DNA of 21,260 bases, taken from NCBI GenBank assembly GCA_964471155.1, contig CAYYFX010000069.1:1-21260 (forward strand). Reading direction: 5' to 3'. The notes under the pieces were generated by a model, which was not told where the DNA came from, ran no database searches, and saw nothing but the letters and a program-made list of their open reading frames with translations. The position numbers were made by a program, and so were the translations under genes. This stretch comes from CAYYFX01 sp964471155 (lineage in GTDB: Bacteria > ARS69). Below, piece after piece: positions 6,854-15,539 of this stretch; the stretch's first letter is position 1; each line of letters opens with the position of its first letter.

Positions 6854-8089
6854 ATGGACCGGGTGACCTTCCGCATCCCGCTGCTGCACGATCACCACAC
6901 GCACCCGCTCCTGTACGCTGCCTTCCAGGACGCGGTGGACCTGGGCGCCGACCCCGGCGCGTCCACCACGGAGGATGCCGTCCGCCGCATCCGGGAGCGC
7001 GCGGCGGCGGGGGCGGCCGGGTGGACGATCGCGTACGGGTGGAACAGCGGGCGCTTCCCGCTGGCGGAATCCGCGCTCGACGATCTCGGACCCGTGGTCG
7101 TGCTGAACCTGTCGCTGCACGGGCTGATCGTGAACGACGCCGGGCGCGACGTGATCGGGCGGTCGGACCCGGAGGCCGCGGGACGCCTGGATGACCAGGA
7201 CTGGGTGGAACGGAACCTGCGCCGCGTCCTGAATCTGTTCGTCACCGCGGGCGCCTCGGCCGCGCGGCTCCGCGGCTTCCACGACCGGCTGCTGCACGAG
7301 CATGGCGTCCTGCACGCCGAGGAGATGCTGCTCGTGGACGCGGCCGAGGTGCGGCTGTTCGAGGAAGCCGGGCTCCTGGCGCGCACGCGCTTCTGGGCGT
7401 CGCCGGAGCAGTACGCCGCGCTGCCCGCGGACGTGCGCGCGAACGTGCACGGCGTGAAGCTGTTCACCGACGGCGCGATCGGCGCCTGGTCCGCCGCGCT
7501 GCACCGCCCGTACCGCGGCACGGGCAACGCCGGGATGCTGCTGTACGAGGACGGCGCCCTGCACGATCTCCTCGCGGGGTTCGCGGCCGAACGCACGCCG
7601 CTGGCCGTGCATGCCATCGGCGACCGCGCCATCGACCAGGTCGTGGCCGCGGCGGCGGGCGTGGGCGGCCGTGCCGGCGGGCTCGATCTCCGCATCGAGC
7701 ATGCGCAGTTCCTGTCCGAGTCCACGGCGCGCCGGGCGAAGTCGCTGGGCATCGCCCTGTGCATGCAGCCGAACTTCTCGGACGACTCCGTCCACTACGC
7801 CGCGCGGCTCCCGGACGGCTACCCCGAACGCAACAACCCCTTCCGCATGCTCATCGATCGCGCCGGCTTCGTCCCGGGTGCGGACCTGCTGTTCGGCTCG
7901 GACGGCATGCCGCACGGCGCGCGCGAGGCGCTGCGGCAGTCCCTGTTCCCGCCGAATGCGGGGCAGCGGCTCACGGTGGACGAGTTCGTCGCGGGCTACT
8001 GCGTGGCGGACACGACGGCGGGGTACATCGACGTGGATGCGGACGCGGAGGCCCGCTCGGTGGTGTGCCGCGTCAGCCCGGGAACCTGA
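6854..8089 (+). CDS. Amidohydrolase family 3 (YtcJ-like) metal-dependent hydrolase, compact form
   Basis: The protein has 411 aa. It has the amidohydrolase-3 TIM-barrel signatures in order: D-x-H-x-H at 13-17 (His15, His17), 'GVKLFTDGAIG' near 200, 'VHAIGDRAI' (His253), 'RIEHAQF' (His283) and 'LFGSDGMPHG' (Asp350). These are the expected metal ligands and catalytic Asp for hydrolysis of amide-like C-N bonds; the substrate is unknown. YtcJ-type members are usually around 530-550 aa. This one begins almost directly at the HxH strand and so lacks most of the N-terminal beta-sandwich, and its C-terminal part is also short. No signal peptide is visible, although the cupin before it is exported. 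No strong ribosome-binding site precedes the ATG, which fits coupling to the cupin gene 6 bp upstream. The end overlaps the convergent yigZ gene by 17 bp. Confidence 0.85.
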   Translation: MDRVTFRIPLLHDHHTHPLLYAAFQDAVDLGADPGASTTEDAVRRIRERAAAGAAGWTIAYGWNSGRFPLAESALDDLGPVVVLNLSLHGLIVNDAGRDVIGRSDPEAAGRLDDQDWVERNLRRVLNLFVTAGASAARLRGFHDRLLHEHGVLHAEEMLLVDAAEVRLFEEAGLLARTRFWASPEQYAALPADVRANVHGVKLFTDGAIGAWSAALHRPYRGTGNAGMLLYEDGALHDLLAGFAAERTPLAVHAIGDRAIDQVVAAAAGVGGRAGGLDLRIEHAQFLSESTARRAKSLGIALCMQPNFSDDSVHYAARLPDGYPERNNPFRMLIDRAGFVPGADLLFGSDGMPHGAREALRQSLFPPNAGQRLTVDEFVAGYCVADTTAGYIDVDADAEARSVVCRVSPGT

Positions 8090-8693
8090 CCCGCCCGGCG
8101 GTGGCCTCCACGAGCGCCGCGCGCAGCGCCCCCGCGCGGCTCCTGACGACGCGCACGTCGAACGCCGGCGCCGGATCGAACGCCCGCTCGCACCCGCGCA
8201 CCGCGGCGCCCTCTCGCGCCAGCACCGCCTCCACCGCCCCGACGTCGTCCCAGCCGCACGCGAGCGTCATGCGCGCCTCGCGCCAGACCTCGCGCCGCGG
8301 CGCCGCGGCCAGCGCCGCGCGGGCCGCCTCGCCGTAGGCGCGCACGAGCCCGCCGGTCCCGAGCTTCGTCCCGCCGAACCACCGCGTCACGACCACGGTC
8401 ACGCCGTACACGTCCGCGCCCGCGATCGCCGCGAGGATCGGCGCGCCGGCGGTGCCGCCGGGCTCGCCGTCGTCGTCGGCCGTCTCGCGCACGGCGCCCG
8501 GCTCCCCGAGTCGCCGCGCCGAGCAGTGGTGGGTGGCATCGTGGAAACGGCGGCGGAGGGCGTGAAGCGCCTCGTCCGCCGCCGTCCCGTCGTCCGTGCG
8601 GAAGGCCTGCGCCAGGAAGCGCGACGCCTTCTCGCGGATCTCGCGCGGGGGGCCGGTCTCCACGGAGAAGTACCGATCCTCGTCCGCGGTCAC
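8073..8693 (-). CDS. yigZ: YigZ/IMPACT family protein
   Basis: The protein has 206 aa, the normal length for bacterial YigZ, and starts with GTG. The IMPACT domain signature is strong: 'DDGEPGGTAGAPILAAI' followed by 'VVVTRWFGGTKLGTGGLVRAYG' (residues about 75-125). A C-terminal ferredoxin-like DUF1949-type region follows (about 140-205). Bacterial members are cytoplasmic, linked to translation-associated regulation or to nucleic-acid or nucleotide handling; the exact biochemical role is unsettled. The gene lies 39 bp after the dienelactone-hydrolase-like gene on the same strand and may be the last gene of the pnt transcript. It converges on and overlaps the amidohydrolase gene by 17 bp, leaving no room for a conventional terminator between them. 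Confidence 0.9.
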   Translation of the reverse strand: MTADEDRYFSVETGPPREIREKASRFLAQAFRTDDGTAADEALHALRRRFHDATHHCSARRLGEPGAVRETADDDGEPGGTAGAPILAAIAGADVYGVTVVVTRWFGGTKLGTGGLVRAYGEAARAALAAAPRREVWREARMTLACGWDDVGAVEAVLAREGAAVRGCERAFDPAPAFDVRVVRSRAGALRAALVEATAGRVRFPG

Positions 8694-8732
8694 GCCGTCC
8701 TCACGGCGCGGTCGTCCGTCCGCCGCGCCGCG

Positions 8733-9608
8733 TCACTCGGTCTTCAGCTCCTTCGCCAGGAACGCCCGGACCTTCGTGAACGCGTCCGCCGCGTGCTCCT
8801 CCACGTAGTTCCCGCCCGACGGGTTCGCGAACGCGTGCCCCGCGGGATACCGGTGGATCTCGTACGTGACGCCGGCCTCCTTCAGCCCCGCCTCGAACTC
8901 GTCCACCGCGGACGGCGGGATGCTCTGGTCGTCGTTCCCGAAGACGCCGCACACGGCGGCCCCGATCCTCTTCAGCTCCGCGGGATCCGTGACCAGGCGT
9001 CCGTAGTACAGCACGCAGGCCGTGAGGTCCGGCCAGGCCAGCGCGCAGTTCAGGGACCACCCGCCGCCGAAGCACCAGCCCAGCGTGCCGATCCGGTTCG
9101 TGCGCACGCGCGGGTTCGTCTTCAGGAAGTCCCGGGCCGCGTCCAGGATGGCCTGGGCCCGCGCGGGGTCCACCTTCTGCATGGCCGCCATGGCCTCTTC
9201 CGAGGTGGTGGCCACGGTGCCGTCGTACAGGTCCACGGCGATGGCGGCGTACCCGTCCGCGGCCAGCCGGTCCGTCCAGTAGCGGATGTTGTCGTTCAGG
9301 CCCCACCACTCCTGGATGACCACGAGCCCCGGGAACGGTCCGTCCCCGATCGGGTACGACACGTACGCCTTGCCGCCCGCCAGCTCGATGTCCTCGCCGT
9401 GCAGCGCCCGCTTCGGCGCCTTCGACGGGATGTGCAGCCGCTTGAACTGCTCCTCGGACAGGATGCCCGTCCAACCCATCTTCGCGTTCGCTTCCACCGC
9501 GGGCTGGGCGGGGAGGGTGATCTCCGCCGCGCGCGCCGGCCCCGCGAGGAGGCCGGCGGCGGCGAGCATCGTGAGCGCGACGAACGTTTGCCGGATGGGA
9601 ATGCGCAT
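8733..9608 (-). CDS. Exported dienelactone hydrolase family protein
   Basis: The protein has 291 aa with a signal peptide (MRIPIRQTFVALTMLAAAGLLAGPARA, cleavage near 27-28). The alpha/beta-hydrolase fold of the dienelactone hydrolase family is clear: 'VVIQEWWGLND' near 97-107, the nucleophile elbow 'GWCFGGG' with Cys179, an acid in 'GNDDQSIPP' (Asp226/227), and His258 in 'YPAGHAF'. Cys rather than Ser as nucleophile is typical of this family. It probably hydrolyses an ester or lactone in the periplasm; the true substrate is not readable. The ATG has GGAGAG nine bases upstream, and the gene begins 5 bp after the pntB stop, so it is the fourth gene of the pnt operon. A functional link with transhydrogenase is not obvious. 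Confidence 0.88.
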   Translation of the reverse strand: MRIPIRQTFVALTMLAAAGLLAGPARAAEITLPAQPAVEANAKMGWTGILSEEQFKRLHIPSKAPKRALHGEDIELAGGKAYVSYPIGDGPFPGLVVIQEWWGLNDNIRYWTDRLAADGYAAIAVDLYDGTVATTSEEAMAAMQKVDPARAQAILDAARDFLKTNPRVRTNRIGTLGWCFGGGWSLNCALAWPDLTACVLYYGRLVTDPAELKRIGAAVCGVFGNDDQSIPPSAVDEFEAGLKEAGVTYEIHRYPAGHAFANPSGGNYVEEHAADAFTKVRAFLAKELKTE

Positions 9609-9613
9609 TCGGC

Positions 9614-11017
<1,404 letters not shown>

Positions 11018-11020
11018 GGC

Positions 11021-11305
11021 TCAGTCCTTCCTCTTGAACATGCCCAGCATCCGGTGCGTGACGACGAACCCGCCCACCACGTTGATCATGGCGAAGACCA
11101 CCGCCAGGAACCCCATGATCGTGACGACCTGCTGGTTCGCGGTGTGCGCGGCCAGGATGGCCCCGGTGATCGTGATGCCGGAGATGGCGTTCGATCCGGA
11201 CATGAGCGGCGTGTGCAGCGTGGGCGGCACCTTCGTGATGATCTGGAAGCCCACGTACATCGCGAGCGCGAAGATCGTGAGCAACTGGATGAGATTGTTG
11301 TCCAT
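11021..11305 (-). CDS. pntAB: NAD(P) transhydrogenase alpha subunit, membrane part
   Basis: The protein has 94 aa and starts with ATG. It comprises a short N-terminal hydrophobic helix and further membrane helices with the conserved 'PPTLHTPLMSGSNAISGI' element found at the membrane end of PntA. The alpha subunit is split here into a soluble NAD-binding chain (pntAA) and this small membrane chain, as in Rhodospirillum and Thermus and unlike the fused Escherichia coli PntA. Its ATG overlaps the TGA of pntAA by one base (TGATG on the coding strand), implying coupled translation. Confidence 0.96.
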   Translation of the reverse strand: MDNNLIQLLTIFALAMYVGFQIITKVPPTLHTPLMSGSNAISGITITGAILAAHTANQQVVTIMGFLAVVFAMINVVGGFVVTHRMLGMFKRKD

Positions 11306-12483
11306 CAGGACGCCCCCCCGGCGTTCGACACCGCGAGACCCAGCAGCTCGCGCACCCGCGGGAGGACCACCTCGCCGCCTCGCGTCACCAGGGTCTCGCG
11401 CAGGATCTCGTCCTCGAGGTCGAGCTTCAGCTCGCCCTTCTTCACGAGGTGCAGCAGGAACGTGGCCACGTTCTTCGCGTACATCTGGCTGGCGTGCGTG
11501 GGCACGGTGGACGGCAGGTTCGTGAGGCCCACGATGGTCACGCCCTGGTGGCCCACCACCTGGTCCGCCCGGGTCAGCTCGCAGTTGCCGCCGCGCTCCG
11601 CGGCCAGGTCCACGATCACCGAGCCCGGCGCCATGGCCTCCACCATCTCCCGCGTGATGAGCACCGGGGACTTCTTCCCCGGGATGGCGGCAGTGGTGAC
11701 GACCACGTCCGAGCGCTTCACCACGGACATCATCAGCTCGCGCTGCCGGCGGTAGAAGTCCTCGCCCAGCTCCTTCGCGTAGCCGCCCTTGTCCTCCGCG
11801 GCGCCCGCCTCCAGTTCCATCTCCACGAACTTCGCGCCCATGGACTGGATCTGCTCCTTCACCGCGGAGCGCACGTCGTACGCCTCCACCACGGCGCCCA
11901 TCTTGCGGGACGACGCGATGGCCTGCAGCCCGGCCACGCCGGCCCCGATCACGAAGACGTGCGCGGCCTTGAGCGTGCCGGCGGCGGTCATCATGAGCGG
12001 GAAGATCCTCGGCAGGTACAGCGCCGCGAGAAGCACCGCCTTGTACCCGGCGATGGTGGCCATGGACGAGAGCACGTCCATGCTCTGCGCGCGGGTGATG
12101 CGCGGCACGAGTTCCAGCGCGAACAGCAGGGAGCCGCGCGCGCCGATCTCGGCCGCCGCGTTCGGCTCGCCCAGCGGATCGGCGAACCCGATCACGATCT
12201 GGTCCTTGCGCAGCAGCTCCAGGTCGGCCTTGCCGGCCTCGAGGTTGGCGCCCAGCGTGCGCACCTGGGTGACGATGTCCGCCGCCTTGAACAGCTCGGC
12301 GCGGGTGGCCACCACGGTGGCGCCGTGGTCGCGGTACTCCGCGTCCGAGTGCCCGGCCTGGACGCCGGCACCCGATTCGACGTGAACCGTCATCCCACCC
12401 TTCACCAGGATGGGGACGATGGAGGGGACGATCGCCACGCGGCGTTCGCCCGGAGAGGTTTCCTTCGGGACTCCGACGATCAT
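11305..12483 (-). CDS. pntAA: NAD(P) transhydrogenase alpha subunit, NAD(H)-binding part
   Basis: The protein has 392 aa, the usual size of the stand-alone soluble PntAA chain. The N-terminus 'GVPKETSPGERRVAIVP' is the alanine dehydrogenase/PNT signature. Residues 131-150 ('RAQSMDVLSSMATIAGYKAV') form the NAD-contacting loop, and the Rossmann motif GAGVAG lies at 180-185. It supplies domain I, which binds NAD(H) on the cytoplasmic face and passes hydride to PntB domain III. It is the first gene of the minus-strand pnt operon. The ATG has GAAGGAG ten bases upstream. No clear promoter is visible in the 90 bp between it and the terminator of the preceding gene. Confidence 0.97.
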   Translation of the reverse strand: MIVGVPKETSPGERRVAIVPSIVPILVKGGMTVHVESGAGVQAGHSDAEYRDHGATVVATRAELFKAADIVTQVRTLGANLEAGKADLELLRKDQIVIGFADPLGEPNAAAEIGARGSLLFALELVPRITRAQSMDVLSSMATIAGYKAVLLAALYLPRIFPLMMTAAGTLKAAHVFVIGAGVAGLQAIASSRKMGAVVEAYDVRSAVKEQIQSMGAKFVEMELEAGAAEDKGGYAKELGEDFYRRQRELMMSVVKRSDVVVTTAAIPGKKSPVLITREMVEAMAPGSVIVDLAAERGGNCELTRADQVVGHQGVTIVGLTNLPSTVPTHASQMYAKNVATFLLHLVKKGELKLDLEDEILRETLVTRGGEVVLPRVRELLGLAVSNAGGAS

Positions 12484-12575
12484 GGGGATCCGGCTCCTTC
12501 GCTACGGGCAACGCGTGCCGGCCGGGGCGGGACCGCGGGGTGCGAAGCGTCCCGGCACTTTGGCGGGTTCCGGAA

Positions 12576-12596
12576 AGGGCTTCCGAGAGTAGCCCT
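12576..12596 (-). terminator. Stem-loop terminator candidate after the C26 hydrolase gene
   Basis: On the minus strand, 28 bases after the hydrolase stop, AGGGCT pairs with AGCCCT across a 9-base loop. The stem is followed directly by TTTCC. The T-run is short, but position and orientation fit intrinsic termination between this gene and pntAA. Confidence 0.45.
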
Positions 12597-12624
12597 CGGG
12601 GGGGCGAGCGTCCAGGGGTGGGGG

Positions 12625-13338
12625 TCAGCGGACGCGGGCGCGGGATGCCTCCACGAGGCCCCGGAAGAGGCGCCGGGAGGCGTCGTCCTCCAGCAACTCC
12701 GGATGCCACTCGGCGCCGAAGAGCCACCGATCCCCTTCGCTTTCAAACGCTTCCAGAACCCCGTCCGGGGCCGTGCCGGCGGGTCGAAGGCCCGGTCCGA
12801 GGCGCTTGGGCGCCTGGTGGTGGGCGCTGTTGACGCGGATCCGGTCGGTGCCCAGCAGGGCGTGGAGCTTCGTGCCGGGGATGACGGCCACGTCGTGCAC
12901 GGGGAGGTCCGGCCAGCGGCCGGCGTGCGTCACCGCCTCCCCGACCTGGGCGGGGATGTGCTGCCACAGCGCGCCCCCCGAGACCACGGTCAGGAGCTGG
13001 CATCCGTAGCAGATCCCGAGCACGGGATGGTCGGACGCCAGGAGCGCCCGACCGAGCGCGAGGTCGAACTCCTGGCGCCAGAGCGGCACCGCGTTGTGGG
13101 TGGACCGCGGCTCCTCGCCGTACAGGCGCGGGTCCAGGTCGTCCCCGCCCACGATGACCACGCCGTCGGCCAGGGCCAGGATGTCCGGGACGGTGGAGGG
13201 GTCCCGCAGCGGCGCGACGAGGAAGGGGAGGCCGCCCGCGGACTCCACCGCGCGCACGTACTCCGCGTACACGAACGCCAGGGTGCGGCGCTCGTCGCGG
13301 ACGTCGCAGGTGACGGCGATGCGGGGACGCGTCTTCAC
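12625..13338 (-). CDS. Class C26 gamma-glutamyl hydrolase / glutamine amidotransferase-like protein (PuuD-like)
   Basis: The protein has 237 aa, typical of the PuuD-like family. It shows 'VIVGGDDLDPRLYGE' (62-75), the nucleophile elbow 'GICYGCQ' with Cys110, 'VNSAHHQA' (169-176), and 'EWHPE' with His212 and Glu214. These give a complete Cys-His-Glu triad. Members cleave gamma-glutamyl bonds, for example gamma-glutamyl-GABA in putrescine breakdown. No other putrescine genes are nearby, so the physiological substrate is open. It is cytoplasmic, with no signal sequence. It is transcribed divergently from the small zinc-finger gene (101 bp between the starts) and separated from pntAA by a terminator-like hairpin, so it is probably monocistronic. 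Confidence 0.88.
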   Translation of the reverse strand: MKTRPRIAVTCDVRDERRTLAFVYAEYVRAVESAGGLPFLVAPLRDPSTVPDILALADGVVIVGGDDLDPRLYGEEPRSTHNAVPLWRQEFDLALGRALLASDHPVLGICYGCQLLTVVSGGALWQHIPAQVGEAVTHAGRWPDLPVHDVAVIPGTKLHALLGTDRIRVNSAHHQAPKRLGPGLRPAGTAPDGVLEAFESEGDRWLFGAEWHPELLEDDASRRLFRGLVEASRARVR

Positions 13339-13367
13339 GCGGCGGAGTCTAGGCGATGGAACGGCGC

Positions 13368-13397
13368 TTGTCGCGGGAGCGCGACCGGGCGTAGCCT
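13368..13397 (+). promoter_or_regulatory. Candidate promoter for the small zinc-finger gene
   Basis: TTGTCG (13368-13373) and TAGCCT (13392-13397) are separated by 18 bases. They match the -35 and -10 consensus at 4/6 and 3/6, with the first and last -10 positions kept. They lie about 45 bp before the ATG at 13440 in the divergent intergenic region. Plausible but weak. Confidence 0.35.
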
Positions 13398-13439
13398 CGC
13401 CGCCCCGTCGGCGGGAGGATCCTCACGGAGGGAGCGACG

Positions 13440-13652
13440 ATGACGACGAGCGGCGCGCCGGTATGGCGCGAGTGCAGCACCTGCAAGAAGCCCATCCGGA
13501 CGGGCCAGAAGTACTTCGTGTGCAGCGTGTCCACATGCAACAAGAAGCGCGGCGGCTACGTGTTCTGCTCGGTGGATTGCTGGGATGCGCACTTGCCGCT
13601 GGTGAACCACCGCGAGGCGTGGGCGGTGGAGGAGACGGCGCCGCGGCGGTGA
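13440..13652 (+). CDS. Small cysteine-rich FCS-type zinc-finger protein, function unknown
   Basis: The protein has 70 aa; its ATG is preceded by GGAGGGAG. It has six cysteines and two histidines in an ordered pattern: Cys12-x2-Cys15, Cys28-x4-Cys33, then 'YVFCSVDCWDAHLP' with Cys43, Cys47 and His51. The FCSxxCxxxH end resembles treble-clef FCS/MYM- or HIT-type zinc fingers and is consistent with two zinc sites. This regularity and the strong ribosome-binding site argue for a real gene, despite its size. I cannot name a family. It is likely cytoplasmic and could contact protein or nucleic acid. It is divergent from the C26 hydrolase gene, with nothing linking it to the next gene 300 bp downstream. 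Confidence 0.75.
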   Translation: MTTSGAPVWRECSTCKKPIRTGQKYFVCSVSTCNKKRGGYVFCSVDCWDAHLPLVNHREAWAVEETAPRR

Positions 13653-13952
13653 ACCCTGCCAAGTCCGCCGCGGCGCCCGCTGTCCGCACGTCCCTTCCGG
13701 ATCGGAGGGGGCGACTTACCGGACCAGCTACCGTGGTTGTTTCCCTCGCTTGACAACGTACGCGTGCCCCGAACACGCGCCAAGATCCGCCCCGGCTGAT
13801 TCTTGTCATGTCGGAACGCAGGTCCGCGGCACGCTCCCCCGGCCGTGCCCGGCGTCCCGCCGGAAGGCGGAAGCCGGCCGCCGTAGGGCTTGACGGTCCT
13901 CGGCCTCGCCGCAGGTTCGGATCCCCGCGGGTCCCGCGCCCTGGAGCGCGGC
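13653..13952. other. 300-bp non-coding interval upstream of the lamin-tail gene
   Basis: No gene is supported here. The interval holds a perfect TTGACA (13750-13755) and a TTGACG (13890-13895), neither with a convincing -10 box. A weak ACCA/TGGT hairpin (13723-13737) is followed by TTGTTT and could end the zinc-finger transcript. An ATG at 13808 opens a basic, Arg-rich frame that runs on only as an out-of-frame shadow of the downstream gene. The stretch 13740-13800 is noticeably richer in A and T than its surroundings, as expected of a promoter region. Confidence 0.5.
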
Positions 13953-15539
13953 ATGCAGATCGTGCTGAACGAGATCCTGTACGACCCGGCCGGAGCGGAC
14001 GGCGGGTACGAGTTCGTGGAGCTGGCGGCCGCGCCGGGGACCGCCGCGGACGCGTCGCTGGCCGGCTGGGTGCTGGAGACGGGGAACGGCTCCACCGGGG
14101 CGTGGAGCGTGGCGTGGACCGGAGGCGCGGCCGATCGCCTCGCCGCCGGGCTGTTCGTGATCGGGGAGAGCGGCGTGGACCCGCCGCCGGACGTCGTGCG
14201 GGACCTGGACCTGCAGAACGGCCCGGACGCCTGCCGATTGCGCGCGCCGTCCGGCGCGGTGGACGCGCTCGGCTGGGGAGAGCCGCTGCCGGAGGCCATG
14301 CGCGAGGGCGGCGGCGCCGCGGACGTCACCGGCCTGTCGCTGGCCCGCTTCCCGGACGGCGTGGACACGGAGGACAACGCCGCGGACTTCCGCGCGGCGC
14401 CGCCGTCGCCGTCGGACTTCAACGCGCCGCCGGTGCTCGTGCTCGTGGACTCCGTCGAGCTGCCGCCGGCGGGGCTTCCGCCGGGATCGCCGTGGACGTT
14501 CCGCGCCACGCTCCGGAACGCGGGCCGGCTGCCCTGGTCCGGCCACGTGGTCGTCGCGTGCGCCATGCATCCGGGCGAGGCGCTGGCCCGCATGGACGTG
14601 GCGGACGTGGACGCGCTGGAGCCCGGCGCCCGCGCGGAGCGTGCGGTGGAGCGCCTGCCGCCGCCGGGAGTGCACCTGCCCGCGCTCGGGGATCCGGTGG
14701 ACGCGGAGCTCGTGCCGTGGCCGGGCGGCGGCGAGGAGATCGTGCTCTCGGAGGCCATGACCCATCCCGGACCGGACGAGCCGGAGTGGATCGAGCTGCA
14801 GAACGTCGCGGGGACGGCCGTGGACCTCGCGGTGCTCGAGCTGCGGGACGCCGCGGGGGGAGGTGGCGCGCTGCGGGGGATCGTTCCGGCGGGCGCGTTC
14901 GCGGTGGTCGCGGCGGACACGGCGGCATTCGTGGCGCGCTGGGGACGACCCGCGGTGCTGGTCGCGGCGGCGGTGCCGGCGCTGAACCACACGGGTCCGC
15001 CGGACGCGGTGTCGGAGGAATTGCGGCTGTCGTGGGGCGCCCGCTTCGTGGCGGCGGCGGCCGCCTCGGGCCGGCCGCTGGCATCGGCGGCACTGCCGGG
15101 CGGCGCGGACGAAGGGGTCTCGTGGGAGCGCGTCTCGCGCGCGCTTCCCGGCGAGGCGCCCGGGAGCTGGGCGCCCAGCCTGGACGCACGCGGCGGGACG
15201 CCGGGGCGCGCGAACAGCCGGCCCGCGGATCGCGCCACGCCGCCGGGATCCGGGCCGCTGCTCGTGGCGCCGCGCACCTTCCGGCCGGGGCGGGACGGCG
15301 GCGCGCTGCTCGTGCTGCGCACACCGCCGGCGGCGCCGCTCGCGCGGTTCGTCGTGCACGATTCGCGTGGACGACCCGTGGCGTCGCTCGTGCCGTGGCG
15401 TGCCGCGGACGAGGAGCAGCGCGCCGTGTGGGACGGCACGGACGACGCCGGGGAGGACGCGCCGCTCGGTCTGTACGTGGTTCGCGCGGACGGCGCGGGC
15501 GGTGCGGGCGCGCACGCCAGCGTCGTGCTCGCGCGATGA
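13953..15539 (+). CDS. Lamin-tail-domain protein with C-terminal FlgD-like Ig module
   Basis: The protein has 528 aa from the ATG at 13953, which has GGAG six bases upstream. The frame also opens at a TTG at 13890, but that TTG is part of a TTGACG box and has no proper ribosome-binding site. The first lamin-tail domain starts at once ('IVLNEILYDPAG...YEFVEL', 'GWVLET'). A second begins near residue 261 ('IVLSEAMTHPG...EWIELQN') and closes near 'GGTPGRANS'. The last 90 residues match a FlgD-type module ('FVVHDSRGRPVASL', 'VWDGTDDAGEDAPLGLYVVRA'). This architecture is usual for secreted proteins of FCB-type bacteria, yet no signal peptide is visible from either start. Its stop overlaps the next ATG (ATGA), so it is translationally coupled to the barrel candidate. 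Its function is unknown; a surface or cargo role is inferred. Confidence 0.8.
   Translation: MQIVLNEILYDPAGADGGYEFVELAAAPGTAADASLAGWVLETGNGSTGAWSVAWTGGAADRLAAGLFVIGESGVDPPPDVVRDLDLQNGPDACRLRAPSGAVDALGWGEPLPEAMREGGGAADVTGLSLARFPDGVDTEDNAADFRAAPPSPSDFNAPPVLVLVDSVELPPAGLPPGSPWTFRATLRNAGRLPWSGHVVVACAMHPGEALARMDVADVDALEPGARAERAVERLPPPGVHLPALGDPVDAELVPWPGGGEEIVLSEAMTHPGPDEPEWIELQNVAGTAVDLAVLELRDAAGGGGALRGIVPAGAFAVVAADTAAFVARWGRPAVLVAAAVPALNHTGPPDAVSEELRLSWGARFVAAAAASGRPLASAALPGGADEGVSWERVSRALPGEAPGSWAPSLDARGGTPGRANSRPADRATPPGSGPLLVAPRTFRPGRDGGALLVLRTPPAAPLARFVVHDSRGRPVASLVPWRAADEEQRAVWDGTDDAGEDAPLGLYVVRADGAGGAGAHASVVLAR

Noticed and set aside
13808..15535. Long plus-strand frame that joins the barrel gene without a stop
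   Set aside because: Its first 576 codons are an Arg/Gly/Ala-rich shadow of the lamin-tail gene. Only the part from the ATG at 15536 has a signal peptide and normal composition.
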